In this document: positions 25,622 to 35,500 of the stretch, one piece after another
How positions within the stretch are numbered: the stretch's first letter is position 1
Layout of the letters: each line of letters opens with the position of its first letter
The notes under the pieces: generated by a model
Database searches by the model: none
The model's input: the letters and a program-made list of their open reading frames with translations, nothing else
What the model was told of the DNA's origin: nothing
DNA from: PALSA-1003 sp963741315
GTDB lineage: Bacteria; Pseudomonadota; Gammaproteobacteria; Burkholderiales; Casimicrobiaceae
Reading direction: 5' to 3'
DNA: 64,000 nt
Assembly (NCBI GenBank): GCA_963741315.1
Contig: CAVUHK010000007.1
Coordinates: forward strand, 1 to 64,000
Program-made: the position numbers and the translations under genes

Positions 25622-27250
25622 ATGGATCGCAGAAATTTTCTCCGCATCGGCATCGCAGGGACGGGCGGGCTGATCGGAGAGCAGTTGATGGCCGCGGCAG
25701 GATCTCCACCCGCATCGGGAAAGCTCCGAGTCGAAGTCGGTGAAGCCTCGATTGCGGAGCTGAGCGCGGCCATGGAAGCCGGCGCGCTCAGCTCGTCCGG
25801 GCTGGTCAAGGCGTACCTGGCGCGCATTCGCGCGATCGACCAGGCCGGGCCGCGCATCAACTCCATCATCGAGATCAACCCGGACGCCCAATCGATTGCC
25901 GTCGCGCTCGATCGCGAACGCAAGACCCAGGGGACGCGTGGTCCACTGCACGGCATTCCCGTGCTGCTCAAGGACAACATCGCGACCGCCGACCGCATGC
26001 AGACGACGGCGGGATCGCTCTCGCTCGTCGGCGCGACGCCGCCACGCGACGCGTTCCTGGTCTCCCGGCTGCGTGACGCCGGCGCGGTCATCCTCGGCAA
26101 AACCAACCTCAGCGAGTGGGCCAACATCCGCTCGACCCGCTCCACCTCCGGCTGGAGCGCGCGCGGCGGGCTCACCCGCAACCCCTACGCGCTCGATCGC
26201 AATACCAGCGGCTCGAGTTCCGGATCGGCTGCGGCGATTGCGGCGAGTCTCGCCAGTGTCGCGGTCGGCACCGAGACCGACGGTTCGATCGTGTCGCCGT
26301 CGTCGATCAACGGACTGGTCGGCATCAAGCCGACGGTCGGACTGGTCAGCCGCAGCGGCATCATTCCGATCTCGCATTCGCAGGACACCGCCGGGCCGAT
26401 GACGCGCAGCGTGGCCGACGCCGCGGCGCTGCTGACGGTGCTCGCCGCGAGCGATCCGCGCGATGCGGTCACCGCGGGTTCCGCGGGAAACATCGCCGAC
26501 TACACCCGGTTCCTGGATGTCGATGGCCTCAGGGGCGCCCGGATCGGCGTAGTGCGCGCCAACTTCGGCGGCCGCAACGACCTCGCGACGGCGGTCGTCG
26601 AGACGGCGCTGCAGGTGCTGGCGTCCAAGGGCGCGATCCTGGTCGACCCGGTCGAGCTACCGCCTGGCGCGAGTTACGAGGCCGCCGAGCTGGACGTACT
26701 GCTGTCCGAATTCAAGGTCGATCTCGCCGCGTACCTTGCCGAGTACGCGCCCACGAGCAGCATCAGGACGCTTGCCGACGTCATCGCATTCAACGAGGCA
26801 CATCGCGATCGCGAAATGCGCTACTTCGGCCAGGAGCTATTCCTGCGCGCGCAAGCCACCGGCGGTCTCGACACTGCACAATACCGCGACGCGCTGGCCA
26901 CCTGTCGTCGCGTGGCGCGCGCCGAAGGCATCGACCGCGCACTGCGCGAGCATCGGCTCGACGCGCTGGTCGCGCCGAGCAATACGCCGGCGTGGCTGAC
27001 CGACTTCATCCGCGGCGACAACAGCGGCGAAGACTTCAGTTCACCGGCCGCGGTTGCCGGATACCCGCACATCACCGTGCCGGCCGGGCAGGTCCAGGGC
27101 CTGCCCGTGGGCATCTCCTTCGTCGGTGGCGCGTGGAGCGAACCGACGCTCATTCGCCTTGCCTACGCGTATGAACAGGCGAGTCGGCAGCGGCAAGCGC
27201 CGACGTTTGCGCGCACCGTCAATCCGCAAAGCGTCCCGGGTCGAGGCTGA
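25622..27250 (+). CDS. Amidase-signature hydrolase, probably Tat-exported
   Basis: A 542-residue amidase. The Ser-cisSer-Lys triad is visible: Lys in HGIPVLLKDNIAT, cis-Ser in NTSGSSSGSAAAIAASLASVAVGTETDGS, and the nucleophile Ser in TDGSIVSP. The N-terminus MDRRNFLRIGIAGTGGLIGEQLMAAAG has a twin-arginine-like motif, so the enzyme is probably exported folded. The start at 25622 gives this leader; an upstream in-frame start adds 19 residues of low-complexity Arg. Amidase-signature enzymes hydrolyse amides of many kinds, so the substrate is open. It overlaps the convergent DUF2721 gene by about 30 bp. Confidence 0.9.
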   Translation: MDRRNFLRIGIAGTGGLIGEQLMAAAGSPPASGKLRVEVGEASIAELSAAMEAGALSSSGLVKAYLARIRAIDQAGPRINSIIEINPDAQSIAVALDRERKTQGTRGPLHGIPVLLKDNIATADRMQTTAGSLSLVGATPPRDAFLVSRLRDAGAVILGKTNLSEWANIRSTRSTSGWSARGGLTRNPYALDRNTSGSSSGSAAAIAASLASVAVGTETDGSIVSPSSINGLVGIKPTVGLVSRSGIIPISHSQDTAGPMTRSVADAAALLTVLAASDPRDAVTAGSAGNIADYTRFLDVDGLRGARIGVVRANFGGRNDLATAVVETALQVLASKGAILVDPVELPPGASYEAAELDVLLSEFKVDLAAYLAEYAPTSSIRTLADVIAFNEAHRDREMRYFGQELFLRAQATGGLDTAQYRDALATCRRVARAEGIDRALREHRLDALVAPSNTPAWLTDFIRGDNSGEDFSSPAAVAGYPHITVPAGQVQGLPVGISFVGGAWSEPTLIRLAYAYEQASRQRQAPTFARTVNPQSVPGRG

Positions 27251-27671
27251 TGGTGTGCGTCGCGAGGTGCACCTCGCGGCGGAAGCAGGCGATGCCACAG
27301 ATGATGGCAAGCATCGCGCCGACGAACATCGCGCCGGCGATCCAGTGCAGCTTGGCGACCAGGAATTCCTCCACGAACAGCGTCACGATCACCAGGCAGA
27401 TGAGCAGCGCAGCGGTGGTGCAGAAGCTGATGGCCAGGTTGCAGACGCGCCGGCGCCGGTCGAGATCGGTGATTTCCAATCGTGCCGCAGCGCGCCTCTT
27501 GGCATCCATGGTCGGCCAGGTGACTTCGAAGCTGCGGGCGCGGTCGATGACGCGCGCCAGCCGGGTCGTCATCACGCCGAGCAGGCCGGCAATGCCGGTA
27601 AGCAGGAAGACGGGGGCGATGGCGAGCTGTATGGCGTGGACGATGTTTCCGGCCGCGGGGTCGATGGGCAT
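27219..27671 (-). CDS. DUF2721-family membrane protein
   Basis: A 150-residue protein with three predicted TM helices: AIAPVFLLTGIAGLLGVMTTRLARVIDR, AISFCTTAALLICLVIVTLFVEEF and GAMFVGAMLAIICGIACFR. The pattern of an Arg-rich cytosolic loop after helix 1 (RVIDRARSFE, RLEITDLDRRRRVCNLAI) is characteristic of DUF2721. Function unknown. Its 3' end overlaps the amidase gene on the other strand. Confidence 0.8.
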   Translation of the reverse strand: MPIDPAAGNIVHAIQLAIAPVFLLTGIAGLLGVMTTRLARVIDRARSFEVTWPTMDAKRRAAARLEITDLDRRRRVCNLAISFCTTAALLICLVIVTLFVEEFLVAKLHWIAGAMFVGAMLAIICGIACFRREVHLATHTISLDPGRFAD

Positions 27672-27824
27672 GGCTTAGGCTCCTCATTGGTCGAATCGGC
27701 TTGCTGCACAACAGCATAGCGCACCGCGCTCATCGAACTGGCATGGGTTGCAGCACGTCGACGAGCGACTAGAATAGCCCTTCGCGCTGTGCGGCGACCA
27801 ACAACAAAATTGGGGAGGAAGCAC

Positions 27825-28976
27825 ATGAGAACGCTCGTAACGATTGCCAGGGGGATCGCCGTGGTCGCAATCGCTTCGCTCGGCAGCGCGTCGGCGCTGG
27901 CCGCGACATTCGTCTATGTCTCGAATGCCGACGATGGCGACATCGGCATGTACCGGTTGCTCGACACCGGCGAAATGCAGCCCGGCGCGCGCGTTCGCGC
28001 CGCGAGCGTGGTGATGCCGATGGCGGTGAGTCCCGATCGCCGCTTCCTGTATGCCGCATCGCGCTCCAAGCCGTATCGGGTGCACGTCTACACCATCGCC
28101 AGGGACTCCGGCGCGCTGACCCCGCTGTCGGCGTCGCCGCTGGCGGAGAGCTTTCCGTACATTTCGCTCGATCGCACCGGACGCTTCCTGTTTGGCGCGT
28201 CCTACGGCGGTCACGTGATCAGCGTCAACGCAGTGGAGAGCGACGGACGCGTCGCCGTCGAACCGCTGCAGGTCATCCCGGTGGGACGCAATGCGCATTC
28301 CATCCGCGTCGATGCGAGCAACCGCTTCGTCTACGTGCCGACGCTGGGCAGCGACCAGATCTTCCAGTTCACCTTCGATGCCAAGAGCGGCAAGCTCAGT
28401 TCCAATACTCCCGCGGTTTTCCTGACCAGCGCGATGACCGGTCCGCGGCACTTCATCACCTCCAGCGACAACCGCTTCGCCTATGTGCTGAGCGAGCTGC
28501 TTGGAACCGTGACGACCTTTTCCATCGACGCCAAGACCGGACTGCTCTCGCAGGTCAGTTCGGCATCCGGATTGCCCGCCGACACCAAGCTTGGGCCCGG
28601 CGCGCCGCGCGGTGCGGTCGGGGCGCCTGGCGGACCACCGCCGCGCAACACCGATAACGACATCTGGGCCGCCGACATCCACATGACGCCCAACGGCAAG
28701 TTCCTCTACATCTCGGAACGCACCAGCAATACCATCGGCGCATTCTCCGTCGACGGCGCCACCGGCAAGCTCACGTTCCTGTCGAGCACGTCCACCGAGC
28801 GCCAGCCGCGCGGTTTCGCGATCGATCCCAAGGGCCGCTACATGGTCGTCACCGGCGAGAAGTCGGATACGGTTTCCGTCTACGCCATCGATGCGGCCAA
28901 CGGCGGACTCAAATTCCTCAACAAGTACCCGACCGGCAAGGGTTCGAACTGGGTCGAGATCGTCAGCTTCGACTAA
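27825..28976 (+). CDS. Exported lactonase-family beta-propeller (Pgl/YbhE-like)
   Basis: A 383-residue protein with a signal peptide (IAVVAIASLGSASALAATF) and a seven-bladed propeller of the cyclic-carboxylate lactonase family: YVSNADDGDIGMYRLLDTGEMQP, MPMAVSPDRRFLYAASRSKPYRVHVYTI, and the late GKFLYISERTSNTIGAFSVDG. Cytosolic 6-phosphogluconolactonase belongs here, but this copy is exported, so that role is unlikely. It has an unusual Pro/Gly insert (LGPGAPRGAVGAPGGPPPRN) before blade 5. GGGGAGG precedes the ATG. It is followed 27 bp later by an SGNH hydrolase, probably co-transcribed. Confidence 0.85.
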   Translation: MRTLVTIARGIAVVAIASLGSASALAATFVYVSNADDGDIGMYRLLDTGEMQPGARVRAASVVMPMAVSPDRRFLYAASRSKPYRVHVYTIARDSGALTPLSASPLAESFPYISLDRTGRFLFGASYGGHVISVNAVESDGRVAVEPLQVIPVGRNAHSIRVDASNRFVYVPTLGSDQIFQFTFDAKSGKLSSNTPAVFLTSAMTGPRHFITSSDNRFAYVLSELLGTVTTFSIDAKTGLLSQVSSASGLPADTKLGPGAPRGAVGAPGGPPPRNTDNDIWAADIHMTPNGKFLYISERTSNTIGAFSVDGATGKLTFLSSTSTERQPRGFAIDPKGRYMVVTGEKSDTVSVYAIDAANGGLKFLNKYPTGKGSNWVEIVSFD

Positions 28977-29003
28977 AACGACAGTACCTTCGAGGAGGAG
29001 AAC

Positions 29004-30353
29004 ATGGTCCATTGCGCCGCGTTCATTGGTCGCATCGTGCTTTGCGGATTGCTTATCGCCGGTGTCGCCGGAAACGCTGTTGCCGCGGATAAGGCAACGC
29101 GCGCCAAAGCGCCGCACTGGGTCGCGGCGTGGACCGCGTCGGCGCACGGCCCTTATCCGGTGGGTAACCCGACCGCGCAACCCGAGCTCAAGTTCGCGTT
29201 CCCCGACGCAACACACGGCGCTGTCGATCAATCGTTTCGAATGATCGTGCGCCCCGACGTATGGGGCAAGCAGGCGCGCATCCGGCTGTCCAACGCCTTC
29301 GGCACCCAGCCGGTCACGTTCGACGGCGCATACATCGGATTGCAGACCAGCGGCAGCGCTGTGCTGGCCGGTTCCAACCGCCCGGTCACCTTCGCGGGTC
29401 AACGCACGGTCACGGTCGCGCCGGGCAAGGATGTAGTTTCCGATGCGGTGCTATTGCCATTTGTCAGCAGCAGCAACGATCCCATGCTCAGCGGTCGCCG
29501 CCTCGCGGTGAGCTTCCATGTCGCCGGCGAAAGCGGTCCGATGACGTGGCACGCGAAAGCGCTCACCACGTCGTACTTGAGTGCGCCTGGCAGCGGCTCG
29601 CGTGGCAACGACGAATCCGAAGCCGCATTTCCGTTGTCGTCCACCTCGTGGTATTTCCTCGACGCCGTCGAGATGACGGCGCCGGCGGCGACGCGCGTGA
29701 TCGTGGCATTCGGCGACTCGATCACCGACGGAACCGCGTCGACGCTCAACGGCGACGACCGCTGGCCCGACGTATTCGCGCGCCGGCTGCACGCGGCGGC
29801 CGGCGATAGGTACTCTGTGGTCAACGAAGGCATCGGCGGCAACCAGGTCGTCGGCCCCGCCGACTATGCCTCGAAGCCGCTGCCGGGCGGACCTTCCGCA
29901 CTCGATCGCCTGCAGCGCGACGTGATCAGCCTGCCCGGCGTATCGGCGGTGATCTGGCTCGAGGGCATCAATGATTTCGGCGCCGCCGGCGCGTCCGCGC
30001 AGGCGGTGTCCGACGGCGTGCGTGAAGGCGTGAAGCGGCTGCGCGCGAGTATTCCGGGCGTGCGTATCTACATGGCGACGCTGACGGGCGCGCTCAACAG
30101 CACGCCCACGCACGGCACGCCCGAGGTCGAGGCGAAGCGGCGCGAATATAACGCATTCATCCGCAGTTCCGGAATCTTCGACGGCGTGATCGACTTCGAC
30201 GCCATTGTCCTCGACCCGAAGACCGGCGAACTCAAGGCCGAATACCAGCCCAACTCGACCATCGGCGGCCCGGGCGACAAACTGCATCCGAACCGGGCCG
30301 GTTATGCCGCGATGGGCAACGGCATCGACCTGGTCATGATTCTGGGCAAATAG
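29004..30353 (+). CDS. Exported SGNH/GDSL-family esterase
   Basis: A 449-residue protein with a signal peptide, a roughly 200-residue N-terminal beta domain and a C-terminal SGNH hydrolase domain. The four blocks are visible: FGDSITDG (nucleophile Ser), NEGIGGNQV (Gly), WLEGINDFG (Asn) and GDKLHPNRAGY (Asp and His). Domain order and length match the rhamnogalacturonan-acetylesterase-like or carbohydrate-esterase group. It probably removes acyl groups from a polysaccharide or other ester outside the cytoplasm. GGAGGAG precedes the ATG. Second gene after the lactonase-like propeller. Confidence 0.88.
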   Translation: MVHCAAFIGRIVLCGLLIAGVAGNAVAADKATRAKAPHWVAAWTASAHGPYPVGNPTAQPELKFAFPDATHGAVDQSFRMIVRPDVWGKQARIRLSNAFGTQPVTFDGAYIGLQTSGSAVLAGSNRPVTFAGQRTVTVAPGKDVVSDAVLLPFVSSSNDPMLSGRRLAVSFHVAGESGPMTWHAKALTTSYLSAPGSGSRGNDESEAAFPLSSTSWYFLDAVEMTAPAATRVIVAFGDSITDGTASTLNGDDRWPDVFARRLHAAAGDRYSVVNEGIGGNQVVGPADYASKPLPGGPSALDRLQRDVISLPGVSAVIWLEGINDFGAAGASAQAVSDGVREGVKRLRASIPGVRIYMATLTGALNSTPTHGTPEVEAKRREYNAFIRSSGIFDGVIDFDAIVLDPKTGELKAEYQPNSTIGGPGDKLHPNRAGYAAMGNGIDLVMILGK

Positions 30354-30375
30354 CCTTGGTCTGATCGGCCCGGGC

Positions 30376-32279
30376 CTACCGATAGCCCGCCGCCTGCAGT
30401 TCGAACAACTCGGCGTAGCGGCCGCCCGCCGCGAGCAGCTGGTCGTGCGTCCCGGCTGCCTCGACCTTGCCGTCGGCCAGCACGACGATGCGGTCGGCCA
30501 TGCGCACGCTGGAGAAGCGGTGCGAGATCAGCACCGCCGTCTTGCCCCGCGAGAGCTCCTTGAAACGCTGGAAGACCTCGAACTCCGAGCGCGCGTCGAG
30601 CGCCGCCGTCGGTTCATCGAGGATGAGCACCTGCGCATCGCGCATGTAGGCGCGCGCGATCGCGATCTTCTGCCATTCCCCGCCCGACAGGTCGATGCCG
30701 GTGCGAAAGCGCTTGCCGATGATCTGGTCGTAGCCGTCGGGCAGCTTGGCGATGACTTCATCGGCAAGGCTGCGCTGCGCCGCCAGCTCGATGCGCGCGC
30801 GATCGTCGCGCGCTTCGATGCGCCCGACGGCGATGTTGTCCGCCGCGCTCAGGTGGTAGCGCACGAAATCCTGGAAGATGACGCCGATATTCGCGCGCAG
30901 TGCGAACAGATCGTATTCGCGCAGATCGTGGCCGTCGAGCCGGATGCGCCCTTCGTCCGGATCGTAGAGCCGTGCGAGGAGTTTCACCAGCGTGGTCTTG
31001 CCGGCGCCGTTTTCGCCGACCAGCGCAAGGATTTCGCCGGCCTGCAGCGTGAAGCTCATGTGTCGCACCGCCCAGCGCTCGGCGCCCGGATAGCGAAAGC
31101 CGACGTCGTCGAAGACGAAGCCGGTGCGAATCGGCGACGGAAACGGCAGTGCGTTGGGCGGGGACACGATTTCCGGCTGGATCTCGAAGAACGAGAACAG
31201 ATCGTCGAGGTAGAGCGCCTGCCCGGCGACCGCCGAGAAGCCCATGAGCAGGCTTTCGAGCAGCGTGCGCAGGCGCCGGAAGGAACCTGCGAGGAAGGTG
31301 AGGTCGCCGATGCTGAAGTCGCGATGCAGCGTGCGCCAGATGATGTATGCGTACGCAACGTAGTAGGCGATGGTGCCGATCGCGGTCAGCACGCTGCCCA
31401 CGCTGGCCCGCCGTCGCGCCAGTTTGCGATTGGCCTCGTAGAAGCTGGTGGCGAGCGCGCGATAACGATCGATGAGGAACGCGTTCAAGCCGAAAATCTT
31501 CACTTCCTTCGCCGTCTCGACGCTCGCCCCGTCTGGCGCACGTAGTCGAGTTCGCGACGCTCGGCGGTGCGCGTGTAGTTGAGCGCGTAGCTTCGGGCGT
31601 TGAAGTGCGCCTCGCCGACGAACGCCGGAATCAGCGCGATCGCCAGCAGCACGATCAGCCACGGCGCGTAGACGATCAGGCCGGCGGCGAAACTGAGGAT
31701 CGTGACTACATCCTGAGCCTGCGCGAAGAGCTGCCCCATCAGCGTCATGCGCCCTGCCGCCTGCCGCCGCGCGCGCTCGAGGCGATCCTGCAATTCGCTG
31801 TCCTCGAAATCCTCGAGGTCGAGCGTCGCGGCGTGCTCCATCAGGCGCAGGCTGGTGGCGTTGGAGAACTGCTCCGAAAGCAGCGAATCGAAATACGACA
31901 CCGTGCGCCCCAGCACGTCGGCAAGCACCGCGAGCGCGAATTCGACGATGACCAGCGTGCCGATGCGATCGAGCAGACCCAATGCGACCCACTCGCGCCA
32001 GTTGGCCGGCGCATTCGACGCCTGCGTCAGCATGACCACCTCGTCGATGATCAGCTTGCCGACGTACAGCGTCACGATCGGCAGCAGTGCGCGCACGAGA
32101 CGCAGCGCACATTGCGCAAGCGTCAACGACGGATTGGTCTGCCAGACGAGCTTGAGGAAGGGCGGCAGGTTGCGAAGCGCGCCAACGCGTTCGCGCAGCG
32201 AGCGCGGTGCCGGGCCAAGCGGCGTGTCGGCGGCTCCGGCGGGGGGCGCGCGGCCGCCCATCGAATACTGCTTGGGCAT
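30376..32279 (-). pseudogene. ABC exporter (fused TM-ATPase), frameshifted as read
   Basis: One gene broken by a missing base. The upstream frame (from ATG 32279) gives the N-terminal TM domain to ...ERRELDYVRQTG. The downstream frame continues ASVETAKEVKIFGLN and holds the rest plus the nucleotide-binding domain: Walker A GENGAGKTT, signature LSGGEWQKIAIARAYMRDAQVLILDEPTAALD, switch SHRFSS. Adding one base to the CCCC run at 31527-31530 restores a continuous protein of about 634 residues. It resembles type-I exporters of the MsbA/peptide-export kind. With one change and all ATPase motifs intact, either a recent mutation or an assembly error fits. Confidence 0.85.
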
Positions 32280-32593
32280 GGCGCTATTGTGCCGGTTTCG
32301 GCGCCGCGGGAGCTACCCGGCGAGGGGCTCGACTTCACGACAGCTGCTACGAACGTCGGAGAGTGAAGGTGCAGCGCGACGGTCTCGATCACCGTTCGGT
32401 CGATCTCATCAGCCAGGAAGCTTCGACTCCTGTCGTTGGCTTGTGCGCGATAGAACTGCAGTCGCGAGGTGCCGTTGCCATACCATGGCGCTCCGCTCGG
32501 TGCTTTCGGGCGCCGAAACCCGCCTAACTACTGGTCGCTCCCGCCATGCGCTCAGGGGTCAAGCCAGGCTACGTGCCGTCATCAAAGCGCAGC
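32280..32593. other. Non-coding stretch at the left edge of the 32.6-47.4 kb module
   Basis: No convincing gene, RNA or repeat is seen in these 314 bases. Short open frames here lack Shine-Dalgarno sequences and family resemblance. It separates the high-GC ABC exporter gene from the visibly more A/T-rich module that follows, so it may hold an old insertion boundary; no direct repeat or integrase is visible. Confidence 0.4.
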
Positions 32594-33079
32594 TTAATGT
32601 AGGCGATAGGCCGCGTGACACGCCACGCACTGCTGCATTACGACACCAAGCGCCGCGAGTGCGGGCCGGACATCGTTGCCTGCGCTGGCGGTTTGTGCGT
32701 CTACCGCGAAGCGGCTGGCCGCCCGGTGCGTCTGCGTTCCGATGTCCTGCATGCCTTGTGGCATGAACGGTGCGATGTGCGCCGCACCATGGAGCTCCAG
32801 CGAACTCATACCTAACCTGGTCTCAGCAATCAACGCCGCTTTGTCGTACTCGTTCTTTGAAAGTGCAACATTGATCTCTTGCAGAGCCAACAAATGGTCG
32901 CGCATGCTGGTGATCGTGTGCAGACGTATCGGCTCGGGAATCTTGACCAGTTGCCTGGTATCCCCTTGGGTAGTAACCAGTGGCGTCATGTCATGTTGGT
33001 GGCTTTGTGCTCGAGCGGGCGGTGTGGACCATACTTCAAATCCGGTCAACGCCAGCAGAAGAACCGTCGTGAACCTCAT
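32594..33079 (-). CDS. Exported c-type cytochrome, C-terminal heme (cytochrome c'-like)
   Basis: A 161-residue protein with a signal peptide (MRFTTVLLLALTGFEVWSTPPARAQ). The single heme-binding motif is CVACH at residues 151-155, five residues from the C-terminus, as in class II (four-helix) cytochromes c. The body is helical and His/Met-rich (HQHDMTPL, MRDHLLALQEINVALSK, HGAAHIAPFMPQGMQDIG). The ATG at 33079 follows AAGGAG by six bases. It lies directly downstream of the histidine kinase on the same strand, so it may belong to that regulon or operon. Possible roles are electron transfer or ligand sensing in the periplasm. Confidence 0.75.
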   Translation of the reverse strand: MRFTTVLLLALTGFEVWSTPPARAQSHQHDMTPLVTTQGDTRQLVKIPEPIRLHTITSMRDHLLALQEINVALSKNEYDKAALIAETRLGMSSLELHGAAHIAPFMPQGMQDIGTQTHRAASRFAVDAQTASAGNDVRPALAALGVVMQQCVACHAAYRLH

Positions 33080-33159
33080 ACCCTCTCCTTTGATGTTCAT
33101 CCTTTGCTTCCATAGTGGAACGAGGGATCTCTCGAAGCCTGCGCGTTCGCTATGCCTGT

Positions 33160-34563
33160 CTACCGCGTCCATGGCAAGGTCAAGGTTGCTTCCAACCCGC
33201 CTTCTTCACAATTGCGAAGTCGCACATCCCCTCCATGCGCATGCGCGATATTGCGCGCTATGCTGAGGCCAAGTCCGGTTCCGCCTGTTTCGCGGCTGCG
33301 CGAGGCGTCGAGTCGATAGAACGGTTCGAAGACTCTATCGATCTCAGCGTCGGGTATTCCCGGACCGCGGTCGCGCACTCGAATGGTCAATTGCTCAGGT
33401 GCTTCTGCTACGTGAATCTCCGCTTTCTGACCGTAGAGGACAGCGTTGTCTACTAGATTGGAGATGCAGCGCTTGAGGAGCTGCGGTGCGCTGGAGTAGG
33501 GTCTGGAAATTCGTCCGTCGATGGTGACGATTCGGCCCATGGCTTCGTTGTCGGCTTGCAGGCTTTCGAGCAGTGCCATGATGTCTACATTCTGCTCTGG
33601 CTCGTGGTTGCTGAGTCCACGCATGAATTCCAACGTCTGGGTCACCATCGATTCCATTTCCACCAGGTCGGCTTCGAATTTTTCGCGTAGATTCCGGTCC
33701 TCGAGCATCTCGGCGCGCAGCCGCATTCGTGTTAGCGGCGTCTTGAGGTCGTGCGACATGGCGGTGAGCAGGCGCGTCCGTTCGTCGATGAGCTTGGCCA
33801 ACCGGGATTGCATGGTGTTGAAGGCGCTTGCCGCACGGCTGACCTCGATGGGACCGCCTTCGGGCAATGGCGGACGGTTGATGTCTTGCCCGAGTTCGTC
33901 GGCGGCAGTAGCGAGCAGTTGCAGCGGGCGCGTGACCCAGCGCACCGCAATGTAGGAAAGGAGCAGCACCGCGGCGAGCAGGGTTGCAAGAGTAAGCAGC
34001 ACCCGCCACGGCAGGGTTGCCGACTCCTGGTTGACCTGGGTGTCGAAGGTAGCCCAGGTCCCGTCCTGCAGTCGAACCTGGACCAGAAACGAGATCCCAT
34101 GCGGGGGAAATCGATGCATGCCCTCGGGACCCATCGGTCCGCCCATGGGAAAGTGGCCGCTCGCGCCTGCCGGTCCCAGTGCCCACGCGGGTGGCGTCCC
34201 GGTCATCGTTACTCGAGCCAGTCGCTCATCACCCAGCGCGGCCCGAAGTACTGCGGAAAACATCGCGGCGTGCGCCCCGCCAGTCACCGCAGACTCCTCC
34301 GCGGTCGGTGTGCGATCCAGCGAGACAACAAGCGGCGGGACACTCAGTATGCCGACGATCCGGGCGCGCTCGGCCGGGCTCAAGGAGTCGAGCAGCCGCA
34401 CAATGTCGGCGATCCGTTGTGCCGGTTGCATGCCACTAGCGCGGGCGAGCAGGGAATCGCGTTCGGCCAGGTTGATGGTTGCGCTGAGCAACTGCGCAAC
34501 GATCAGCCCGGCTGATAACACCAGCATCAGCCGACCAAAAAGGGACCGCGGTAGAAGGCGCAT
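33160..34563 (-). CDS. Sensor histidine kinase with Met/His-rich periplasmic segment
   Basis: A 467-residue membrane kinase. TM1 is near residues 10-30 and TM2 near 187-207, followed by HAMP (residues about 208-262), the H-box with His271 (AMSHDLKTPLTRMRLRAE), N-box NLVDNAVLYG, and G-boxes RDRGPGIP and GGTGLGLSIA. The periplasmic loop carries a Met/Gly/His-rich run at residues 136-156 (SGHFPMGGPMGPEGMHRF), similar in make-up to the Met-rich N-terminus of the nearby Spy-like protein. Its start overlaps the response-regulator stop (TGATG). Such a loop suggests sensing of Cu, Ag or another soft metal, which is inference. Confidence 0.9.
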   Translation of the reverse strand: MRLLPRSLFGRLMLVLSAGLIVAQLLSATINLAERDSLLARASGMQPAQRIADIVRLLDSLSPAERARIVGILSVPPLVVSLDRTPTAEESAVTGGAHAAMFSAVLRAALGDERLARVTMTGTPPAWALGPAGASGHFPMGGPMGPEGMHRFPPHGISFLVQVRLQDGTWATFDTQVNQESATLPWRVLLTLATLLAAVLLLSYIAVRWVTRPLQLLATAADELGQDINRPPLPEGGPIEVSRAASAFNTMQSRLAKLIDERTRLLTAMSHDLKTPLTRMRLRAEMLEDRNLREKFEADLVEMESMVTQTLEFMRGLSNHEPEQNVDIMALLESLQADNEAMGRIVTIDGRISRPYSSAPQLLKRCISNLVDNAVLYGQKAEIHVAEAPEQLTIRVRDRGPGIPDAEIDRVFEPFYRLDASRSRETGGTGLGLSIARNIAHAHGGDVRLRNCEEGGLEATLTLPWTR

Positions 34564-35285
34564 CAGGGTTCTGCCGTTACGTCGACGGAGAGGACATAGC
34601 CTTCGCCCCGCACGGTCTTGATCAGATGGGGCTCGCGTGGATCGTCTCCGAGTCGATTCCGCAGACGGCTTACCTGCACGTCGATACTTCGGTCAAGCGG
34701 GTCAGCCTCCTTGCCCTGCGTGAGGTCCACTAACTGGTCGCGGTTGAGCACGCGATTCGGGTGACTCAGGAAAATCCGCAGCAATCGATACTCCGCACCG
34801 CTCAACGGTGTGACGACGTTTGCGGCGGAAATCAGTTGTCGATGTGAGGTGTCGAGCACCCAGTCGGCAAAGCGGATGTGTCGAGCGCTTTCGGGTTGGA
34901 GGTTCTCCGGCAGACTGCGCGCGCGGCGCAGAATCGCCTTGATGCGTGCAAGCAACTCGCGCGCGCTGAATGGCTTGGCCAGGTAATCGTCGGCGCCCAT
35001 CTCCAGTCCGACGATGCGATCCGTCTCGTCACCACGGGCGGTAAGCATGATCACCGGGGTGTCGGACTTCGCGCGCAGATTCCTGCACAGGGTCAAGCCA
35101 TCGTCGCCGGGGAGCATCAGGTCGAGCACAATCAGGTCGATCCGTCCCGCATCGAGCGCATGCCACATGCCTCGACCGTCGGCCACCGCCGTTACACGCA
35201 AACCGTTTTTCACCAAATACTGGCTCAACAGGCTGCGGATTTCTGCGTCGTCATCGACGATCAGAATGTGGTCGGGCGCGTCCAT
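34563..35285 (-). CDS. OmpR-family response regulator
   Basis: A 240-residue regulator. The receiver domain has acidic residues near position 11 (LIVDDDAEIR), phospho-acceptor Asp55 (LIVLDLMLPG) and the conserved Lys (YLAKPFSA). The C-terminal winged helix is of OmpR type (LSGAEYRLLRIFLSHPNRVLNRDQLVDL, DRSIDVQVSRLRNRLGDDPREPHLIKTVRGEGY). It is the first gene of an operon with its kinase and is divergent from the Spy-like gene, which is its likely target. Confidence 0.92.
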   Translation of the reverse strand: MDAPDHILIVDDDAEIRSLLSQYLVKNGLRVTAVADGRGMWHALDAGRIDLIVLDLMLPGDDGLTLCRNLRAKSDTPVIMLTARGDETDRIVGLEMGADDYLAKPFSARELLARIKAILRRARSLPENLQPESARHIRFADWVLDTSHRQLISAANVVTPLSGAEYRLLRIFLSHPNRVLNRDQLVDLTQGKEADPLDRSIDVQVSRLRNRLGDDPREPHLIKTVRGEGYVLSVDVTAEP

Positions 35286-35500
35286 GGCACAATTCTCTGT
35301 TGGGTTCGGTCGACACGGGAGAGAGAAAAGTAACGCAGTGTGTCATCCGGCTGTTGGTTGCAGTGCGCTACCAAAAGGTCCCCCTTTGACATGCTGCGCT
35401 TACACGAGGGTGCTGAAATCATAACCGTAGCAAAGGCCAATCTAGCGAATGCGCTGGATGTCCCTGAACCAGACCTCTCACCGCACATTGGAGACGCATC

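Noticed and set aside
32280..32593. Short open frames at the module edge as genes
   Set aside because: No Shine-Dalgarno sequence, no family resemblance, composition like shadow frames.
35386..35414. TTGACA as -35 of the Spy-like promoter
   Set aside because: The hexamer is perfect, but no acceptable -10 box lies 16-18 bp downstream.
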